The notes below the pieces were generated by a model. It saw nothing but the letters and a program-made list of their open reading frames with translations. It did not search any database and had not been told where the DNA came from. DNA of 64,000 nucleotides from Mesocentrotus franciscanus (taxonomy: Eukaryota; Echinodermata; Echinoidea; Camarodonta; Strongylocentrotidae), in NCBI GenBank assembly GCA_037976565.1, contig CP137672.1, positions 28,422,877 to 28,486,876 of the forward strand, written 5' to 3'. Below are positions 50,401-59,400 of the stretch, piece after piece. Within the stretch, counting starts at the first letter, position 1, and the number at the start of each line of letters is the position of its first letter. The position numbers were made by a program, and so were the translations under genes.

Positions 50401-53400
50401 TGAAACAGAGGAAGATATCAGAGTCTACGTATATGCTATTGTCAAGAGCATGCCAGTTACATCGAACAAACGAAATCAGATTGTCGAAGAGACAAAGAAA
50501 GATGATCAACTGCAAGAACTGCTAGGCATCATCAGAGATGGTTGGCCAGAAACGAAGCAGCAATGTCCAGTTAGAGTCAGGGAATACTGGAACATCAGGA
50601 GTGAACTCTCTGAAGCAGATGGCATCATCTTCAAAGGCAGCAAAATAGTAGTTCCCACTACTATGAGAAGGTTCATGCTAAACAAAATCCATGAAGGACA
50701 CTTAGGCATCAGAAGTATAAAGAAACACGTGCTATAGAGAAGTCATCTATTGGCCCAGAATCAACACAGACATCACTGAAATGGTCCACAGTTGTACTTC
50801 ATGCCTTAAGTACAGATCTATAGAAAGTCTACATCCTCATGCCGTGCCGAACCGCCCTTGGGAAAAAGTTGCTGTTGGCAACCAACGGATTGATACTCGA
50901 TCAGTGAGGGGAAGAAAGGAGGAGCATAAGGAGAAGCAGAAAGAGTGATTCGACAAACATGCTCGAGACTTGTCAAAGCTAAAGCCTGGAGATCATATGT
51001 CATATTCCAAGACATGAAAACCAACACCTGGTCGAAACGTGGTATCATCAGGTCTGTCCAGGATCGAAACAGATCATACCAGGTCGAGACAGAAACGGGC
51101 GAGATACGTCGCAGAAACAAACGTCACCTCAGGCTAGTCCCACGTCAACAACAAGCCGATTCTATTCCACTACCAACACAGGCCGACTTCGAGCGAGATG
51201 ACAGTGCAGGAGCTACAGAGCAACCAGCATCTGAAGAAAGCTCTACTACACCATCAACCAGAACCGGAAGCGGACGCGTTATTAAACCGCCAGATCGCTT
51301 GAACTTGTAAATAAATGAAAGCGAACCACAGAGAAAGACTTTCGCGTTTTGTAAATAGTTTATAGTAACAGAGTTAATCTTGGACTCTAAAACATAACTA
51401 CAGGATAACATGAGCATGATATAATATATTTGCATGTTATAGTTTATCAGTATAACCGGATTTAATCAGTCACTTTGAATACAAAATCAACAGATATCAC
51501 TCAACCTCAACGGAGAATTCCAGTATCGTGAATCGCAATCTTGAAAGATATGGACGGTCGCGTAATAAGTTATATATTTGAAAGCGACAGTACTCCAGCT
51601 TTAAGGGACAGAATAATGCCCTAGTACAGTCGCGAGTGTACAGGTAGTCCACCCTGTCACTCTGTACAGTTTAAGAAGTTTTATATATATGTTTATGTAA
51701 ACCTCTTTTAAAGAAAGGGAGGTGTAGTGATAGCTAGTTAACAGAGTCTGCAAATACAGACTAGCATGTATAGCTAAATATAGAATGACCTGCAACCCAT
51801 GACTCATGCCCATGTTATGAAACAATGAGTACTTGTATAATACATGAATACATGACTGCAAAGATGTCTGACTGACAGTGCCTCAATAAAGCTATACAAC
51901 TTATTAGTTCAATCAAAGCTCTATAACTGGTCTTTTATAAGAACATAATAAAGGGGGCATCTGACAACCCATCCCGACGTAAATCTTAGTCAATGTTTTT
52001 TGTTCTGTAATGTCCAGTCAAATAATACATCTTAATGGCAAAGTTTGCGTCAGAGTCAATTTGTACGCAAACACAGACCGGACGGTACCTCTAGACCGTC
52101 TCACGTCTCCCCGATTGTTTGGTTCTTTTTTTAATGCTACTTGTGCATACCTTAGACAATGGATACTGTTATCACCCATACGATCTAAATGGTACCTGGT
52201 AGGAATAACTTCCTCAAATGCCAGAGCCCCTTATACCCGGGGCAGGTTTTTGAGACGTGGAATGTTGTAAAAAGATGTTGGATATCAATGCGTTCAGGAC
52301 TATCTTGAAAATATGCTGCTGCTGCAAAAAAAAGGCGGCCATTTTTCAAATTGGCCGCCATGTATTACTTATGTTGAACGATTTTGGAGAATTATTTTAA
52401 ACAGAACCTTATTTTACCATGTGTGAGGATTTATATGAAATGGTATTAAACTTCCTACAAGATATCACATTCATTAGGTTTTGTGATGATTTGCTTAGCA
52501 ATTTTGATCCCAAAACGACATTTGTTTACCATTTTTTCCAAAAAAATCAAAAGAATTCCCCCAATGCCTATTTCTCCTTAAAAGATTATAATATCTTCTG
52601 ACTTTCTGAAAAAACTATCCATAACTATGGGTAGTATTATATTCAAATCCTAAGTTCATTGCTTTCCTAATAAAAAAGTTATAGCGCCCTAAAGTTGACA
52701 TTTGGATATGAGTTAAAACGGCAATAGTATGTGAAGTCTCCTTGATGTCAGATGATGCAGTTTCATCATATTTTGATGATTATATCTCTCTTAGTTCCCG
52801 TTGGTCTGGTAGTAATATACCTAGGAACCGAAATATAATGTGTTCTCAGAAACTAAATTAGGCTATCGGTCAAAAAATACAAAAAATAAGACCTGATCCA
52901 AAATGACAGACATGATTTGCAGTCTGAAACATGAACATAGTGCATGGTGTGGTTCAGAACTTTCAACCTACACCCCCCTCCTTCGAATGCCCCCCATAAA
53001 AATCAAGAGACTAGGAGATTTTTGAGATGAGGGCATTATGTCAGTTGTGTTGGGCATGGTGTGTGTTTAGAAATAATACAGGCTATCGGTCGAATGATAC
53101 ATAAAATAAGATCTGGGTCGAGGTGAAAGCCATGATTTTCAGTCTGAATCAAGAAGATAATGGATGGTAATGTTCAGAATATACATCCTACCCCCTACCC
53201 CTTCCCTAACCCTTCCCTTATCCTAGAACGACATTAAAGTAATCTATGCAAAGCAATATTCGTAAAGTACATTACAAGCGATATAAATAGGTCAGGTATA
53301 TTTTGCCAAGGAAACTTTACGATACATTTAAAATTTAATGGTTTAAATTGCATGAAACATGTTTGTCGATGTCTTTCCTTTCTCCCTCCCCCCTCCTGCC

Positions 53401-56400
53401 TCGAAAATGGACCTAAATTATTTTTTTTGTAATTAACCAGCCATTTGTAAGATAATAAGAAACCTCGATTCAATTGATAATCTGGTATCACTCTCTAAAA
53501 ATTAGAATCAGAACTTGCACCCGGATCGGCGCACCGAAAGCCATATGATGCGGAGGGGTGGGAGCAGCAACCCTGATGATTTTGAACGTATCGATATTTG
53601 GACAACTGTCACCTCATATACAGGCAGCAAGGTGACAGAATAACGTCATATACGAGTATGGTCCCTGTACTATTTGTATTATTATTATAGTGCATAGAGA
53701 CATGCAATTTTGCCTATGTGTAATGCGCTATATAAAAATGTTTAATTATTATCATTATAAAGAGTTGCGATTGATTCAAATCAATTGCAACTTAAAATTA
53801 ATCTCAACTATACTAAAGAGATACGAGTTGGGATTTATTTCAAGTTCGATTCGAATCAATTGTAACTCTTTATAAAACGGGGCCCGGGTGTATTTTTCAT
53901 GACGAAATTACAATTTTACCATACCGATGTACTTTCTAAACGTTAAAAACTTGAAGTTATATCATAATGGGGGAAAATAAGACTCGTCAAACGATTAATT
54001 TTTTTGTTAATGGAACATAGACATTGCAATACCCTACCCTTCTTGTGTCTCTCGGAATCCCTCCACTTTACCTTGTATGCCTGTCACATTTTTTTTGTAG
54101 AAAGAAAAACATTAGTGAGAGTCATCAGAACCTGCAAACCAACGCCACTACCGCTTCTGTGGCATGCCAATCCCCCAGCCTCCTCCCGACACACATACAC
54201 ACTCTCAAAATAAATGAGAGAAACTGGTGCAATTTTAATTGTTTAAATAAATTGTATACTTTTGAAATTAATGCCACAGAATTGGTTTGCAGGTTCTGAT
54301 GACTCTCACCAATTGTTTTTCTTTCTACAAAAAATGTGGCAGGCGTAAAAGTTTCAGTGAAACCAAACCGTCCTGTATCTTCAGGTACATATCAAATATA
54401 TCATTGATCGCCAACATTTTTTTTTGGTACGAAACAATGCTTGTAGCTATTGGATTACGTCAACGTTGTGAAATGAAGAGTGTGAGGGGGAGGGGGGTTG
54501 GTGGGTCGGGGCGGCAAGAAGTATAACCCACTGTCAGACATTTTCACTGTAGTCTACCATGAAATTTTAAATGTCGTGTGAAGATTCTTTAATCTCCTTT
54601 TCGTTTGCATTTTACTTCATGAATATTGCTTTGCACAAAGTGCTCTACTTTTTAAGGAGGAGGTGAAAATCGCAGAAGAGGGGTAGGGGTGGGTAAAGGG
54701 CAAATTCTGCACCCCACCATCCACAATCTTCATGGTTCAGATCGAAAATCATGACTATCACCTGTATCCAGAATTCAAGATCTTATTTCATATATCCCTC
54801 GACCGGTAGTAAGTATCATACCTGAATACACCATGCCCTACACAGCATAATGCCCTCATCCCCCAAATTCTCCTTATTTTAATGTGGGGGGGGGCATTCA
54901 AAGGAGGGAGGGGGTAGGAAAAATTCTGAACACACCAAGCGCTATGTACATGTTTCAGACTGCAAATCATGTCTGTCACTTGGTATTAGGTCTTATTTTA
55001 TGTATTATGTGACTGATGGCCTAATTTGCCTTCTTAGAGCACATTACATATCGGTTGCAAGGCATATTATTACCATAGCAACGGTAACTTAAAAAGATAT
55101 ATCATCAACATATGATGAAACTGCATCATCTGACATCAGGGTTCCTATCAAATCGTCATTTGCTTGATGATAGCATCTACTCGCAATAAATTATATTTTC
55201 CATCTCACTATGTTACTGTTGCTAATGAGAAGACAGCATTTAGAAACAACAATTGCCATTTTAAATCATATCAAAGTGTCAACTTTAAATGGCTATACAT
55301 TTTTTTGTTAGAACAAAGGAATTGGACATAATATTAACCATAGTTACGGACAGTTTTGGAGAAAGTTCCAAGTCAGAAGTTATTATAATCTTTTAAATAA
55401 GGTAAATATGTATTTTAGGGCAGTTCATAATTTATAAAATAATGGTTGAAAATTGCATTATAGGCTCGAAATTGCTATGCGAATCATCCCCAAAACTGTT
55501 GAATGTGATATCACTTAATTCAATTTCTCTTTCATATGACACCTCATACATTGTAAAATGAGGCTCTGTTAAAAAGTAATCTCCAAAATCGTTAAAAAAG
55601 TAGTTATTAATGGCGGCCATTTTTCCCAACAGCATATTTTCAAGGTAGTCTACCTAAAAATGTGCAGGGAGGTCACGTGAACATTGATACTGAGCAACCT
55701 TCTACAAATCCCTATGTCTCAACCACACCCCCCACTAAATGGAGGTTTTGCTCCCCTAGCTATTTTCAAGGCCACTCGGCTAATGCTAGGGTAATAACAG
55801 TACAGCGCTTAAAAACATTAGTATTAAGCGCTTTGCAGTGCGAATAAAAAAAAAATACCTAAGTTTGCTAGTTTATAATTAAAACGTCATAACGAATGTG
55901 AACTTTAACTACATTTCACGGTAAAGAATAGCTTGTTTTCTGTCTAATGGTGTTATATTCATAATTTCTCTGCCACGGGTGACTGAGCACCAAGGTTATT
56001 TTGTTGAAATGCCGTCAAAATCTTCGCATACCAAGTTTTGGCTGATGCACCGAATGTGGGTCAGGCTATATGCATCTTAAATTCTTTAAAAATGTTATTC
56101 TGCTTCATGCGTCAGGGCTTCATTGATTAATGTGAACCAATGTATCTTAGCTTTCACAGGACCTTGTTTAAATCCAATGGATGAACTTAGATTATTTGAA
56201 ATAGCCTTCTAATTGCTTGTCTCATGATATCTAAGATCATTCTTGTCACTTCTATTGCATCATTCTAAATGCCTAAGATGAATAAGGAGCATAAAAACTC
56301 AGAGTAAATGCAAGAAGCCTTCTAATTGCTTGTCTCATGATATCTAATATCATTCTTACCTGGCAGGAATTAATTCCTTGAAATGCTAGAGCGCCGTAAT

Positions 56401-59400
56401 GACAGCCATGCTTAATGCCAGGGTAATAATCGGGAGCGCCAGGAGTGTCAGGAGTGTCAGGTGTGGATGACATGAGCGCTATACAAGAACCCACTAATAT
56501 TATCATTATTAGGTGGGCTGTGAGTAATACAGACGACCTTATAATTTCGATAAAATCGCCTTTATTTATTTATATCTTTTTCTTATTTCTAACCACTTTT
56601 TTGTGACCAAGATAACTTGAAAATGGCTCAATCAAATGCATTGAAATTTGGCACACATATGAATAGGCATATGGACAAAGCACAATAAGGTTTTCAACCT
56701 TGACCATGACTGATGACGTCATCTAGGCGCCATTTTGTAAAATTTTCTGAAAATCTACTCATGATCATATCTTCATAACTAAAAGTTGTTCCTCATTCAT
56801 ATTTATCATGATCAAGGTCAATATCCGTCCGGTCAATTTCAGGTCAAAAACGCGCGCGCAAAATTTAAAAATGCTCTAAATCGTCTCAAATTCATTTTGA
56901 ATACGTTTTAGGCCATTTTAAGCATTTCGCAAAAAACGCATACACGCGCATGCGCGCGCTTTCTCATGCGTACTGGCATTTTGCAACATAGAATCGCCGG
57001 ATTTTCTCTGTCATCATATTTGGCACATTTGTCCAAGCATTTTGATACCTTGTTCACCTTTTTCTGACCAGTAATAACGCAATGAGCGTCCGTTCAAGAA
57101 ACATGTCCGTGCGCGCGAGCTCTTGTAATACATAGCATATATGGTCAAAACATGCCTATACAAAATTCATTGTAACTCTTCAGAATGGATGGGAACTCCC
57201 AAATTTTTTTCATATTTGGATAGATTATGAGTCGGAGATATGATTTCATGTCATATTTGACCCTCAATTAACTCATGACGTCATCATAATGGCCTCCGAA
57301 CTCAAAATTGCAATTTGCATATTATGACGTCAGCATATTTTTGGAAAATTGATTGTATCTCTGTAATTATTGATCTATTTTCTTCCAAATTTTGTTCTAG
57401 CTGAGACAATTTTCTACAAATGCAGTTACCACGATTTTTCATTTGACAAAGGCATCATGGCGTGTTTTTGCGATTAAAGGAGGCATGTCAATTTTTCACA
57501 ATTTGCGTGTATTCTCTATGGAACATGACTTTTTTTCAAAACTGGATTATACATTCCCGTCTTTCGCGAGCAATATCTCCGTCGTTTTAGTTTTGTTTTC
57601 GCTGAGCTTCGAGTATGTTGTAGCTGAGACAATAAGCTATTACAAGTGTGCCCTTTATTTTTCGATCAGATGCAGGGATCATGCTCATATTTCACTTGCA
57701 AAGTGGGATTTGAGAATTCCATTTCCGTTCACGTGTAATGTCTATGGGGATTATTTTGGTATAGTGGTCATTGCACTTGCCTCTCATTCCGGTGACCCAC
57801 GTTCGATTCCTGGTAGGTCACTTTTTATATTAAAAAAATTGCCTTTGTTTTAAATTTTATTTTATGATCTTCTTCGACTGTTATGACATATTATCATATA
57901 CAATGACAAACAATGTAATAAAATGCCTAATTTTGCGTGTTATATCTATGGGAGAAGAATCTTTTAAGTACAACCTTATGGGAAATCTGAGTCCTTGTCG
58001 TGTATTAATTTTTTTATTCATAGTCGGATAGAGTATGAGTCGGAGATATGATTTCTTATAAAAAACAAAATCTAGAAAATGCATATTTCATTTTGATATA
58101 TAGATTTGAGGGTCAAATGTCAAATATACTGTACAGGGTTTCTCTAAAACCATGCATTGTATAGACTTGAAATTTGGCACACTAATACACCTGAATAAGA
58201 GGATTAGTTCACAAAATAAGGTCAAAATCATGCCAATGTTATCTTAACTACTTAGTATGTAAATTAGGGTCAAAGGTCAAACATTTCACAGATCACTATC
58301 TCACTAACCATGCGTGGTATGCACTTGAAACAACCCACCTATACTTGTTACAAACAAGTATTACATGTCTAGTTATTATTCTTGTCACTTCTATTGCATC
58401 ATTTCAAATGACTAAGATGAATAAGGAGCATGTTAGTCTTTTTCTTGACCAGCGCATAACAACTCAGAGTAAATGCAAGAAAGCATATTGATAACTAACG
58501 AAAATACTGACAGCAGACTTTCGTGGAAAAAGGATAGCATCCCTTCAGTATAAGTTGTCCATTTTTAATGACCCAATGATAAGTCTTGCCCTAAAACACG
58601 GGGTGTGAAAGAAGCAAAGAGTGTGCCATCGTACCAAAGAGATTATAATAAATTGTGTTTGTAAATAAGCCTTTCCTGAGTCTGAGTTGACATTGCCTCC
58701 TTCTCTATCCACATGCACAAAATCAATATGACCCAAGTCGGCTATTGATTTCGGACTGAAATATTAAACAGTGCGTAAGGGTTTTTCGGCCCATTTTCAT
58801 TGCTGCAGCCCAAACTTGGCAAATGAGGATTGTGACGGTTTTTTTTTGAAAGGGCTGCTGCTAAGTCATCCGTGACAGCAGACTTATGAATAAGATATCA
58901 TTAGATATAATATTAGTGACTCCTTAAACCACGTTTGATTTGAATTTAAAAAAAAGGATTGACAACACCCCCACCCCAAAAAAAAACAAGAAATAAAGAT
59001 TCATGATAATAATTTAAGCTAAGCTGGATGCGTATACTGAAAATATTCCATCGCCCCTAAATGGGTACTGGTATGAATTTCTTTCATATTCAGACGCTTC
59101 CAATATATATTTAGAAAAAAAAATCAAGTTAGTTCAGAAACCATGGTATAAATATTGATAGCGGAACAATTATCGCCGGAGCACCTTTCGTATCTAACAA
59201 GCTTCAGGCAATTTCGCGTCAACTTAGATATGAGCCAAGTTTTCGAATTATGATTACTTTTTACCGAACATTATGCACAATATTCTTACACGGAGAGAAA
59301 CATGCCTAAATTTAGGTTTGCCAAACAATGAGGGAAATTTTGATTCCAACTTTACCAAATACTCCAACCGTTTCAATGCGTATCTTCCAAAAAATAATTA

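Larger units (their letters stand above)
47247..51955 (+). mobile_element. Ty3/gypsy LTR retrotransposon, 4.7 kb, defective, antisense in NLR intron
   Basis: Bounded by a 5-bp target duplication AAGGG (47247-47251 and 51951-51955), LTRs of 232 and 228 bp, a primer-binding-site-like TGGTGTCACAA directly after the 5' LTR, and a polypurine tract AAAGAAAGGGAGG directly before the 3' LTR. The internal order gag, protease, RT, RNase H, integrase is that of the Ty3/gypsy group, perhaps Mag-like. Frame breaks and loss of the integrase core make it non-autonomous. The LTRs differ at about seven positions plus one 4-bp indel (roughly 3%), so the insertion is not recent. Confidence 0.92.
52297..55654. 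mobile_element. Long-arm fold-back element, about 3.4 kb, arms about 1.1 kb
   Basis: Sequence from 52297 to about 53350 pairs, reverse-complemented, with about 54540 to 55654. Examples: CTTGAAAATATGCTG at both outer ends; GGCGGCCATTTTT; ACGATTTTGGAGA; GATATCACATTCA; CAGACATGATTTGCAGTCTGAAACATG; GATTTTCAGTCTGAA; GCAAAGCAATATTC; ACATTTAAAATTT. Divergence is substantial with many indels. The central 1.2 kb carries two smaller nested inverted-repeat elements. No transposase frame survives. Confidence 0.75.

Noticed and set aside
52010..52270. 86-codon plus-strand frame just after the gypsy element
   Set aside because: No domain, no homologous feel, and no start or splice context.
57752..57822. 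Functional tRNA gene
   Set aside because: A and B boxes are present, but acceptor and T stems do not pair, so only a tRNA-like call is supported.
57443..57853. 136-codon plus-strand frame
   Set aside because: Runs through a repeat element and the tRNA-like sequence; no domain pattern.
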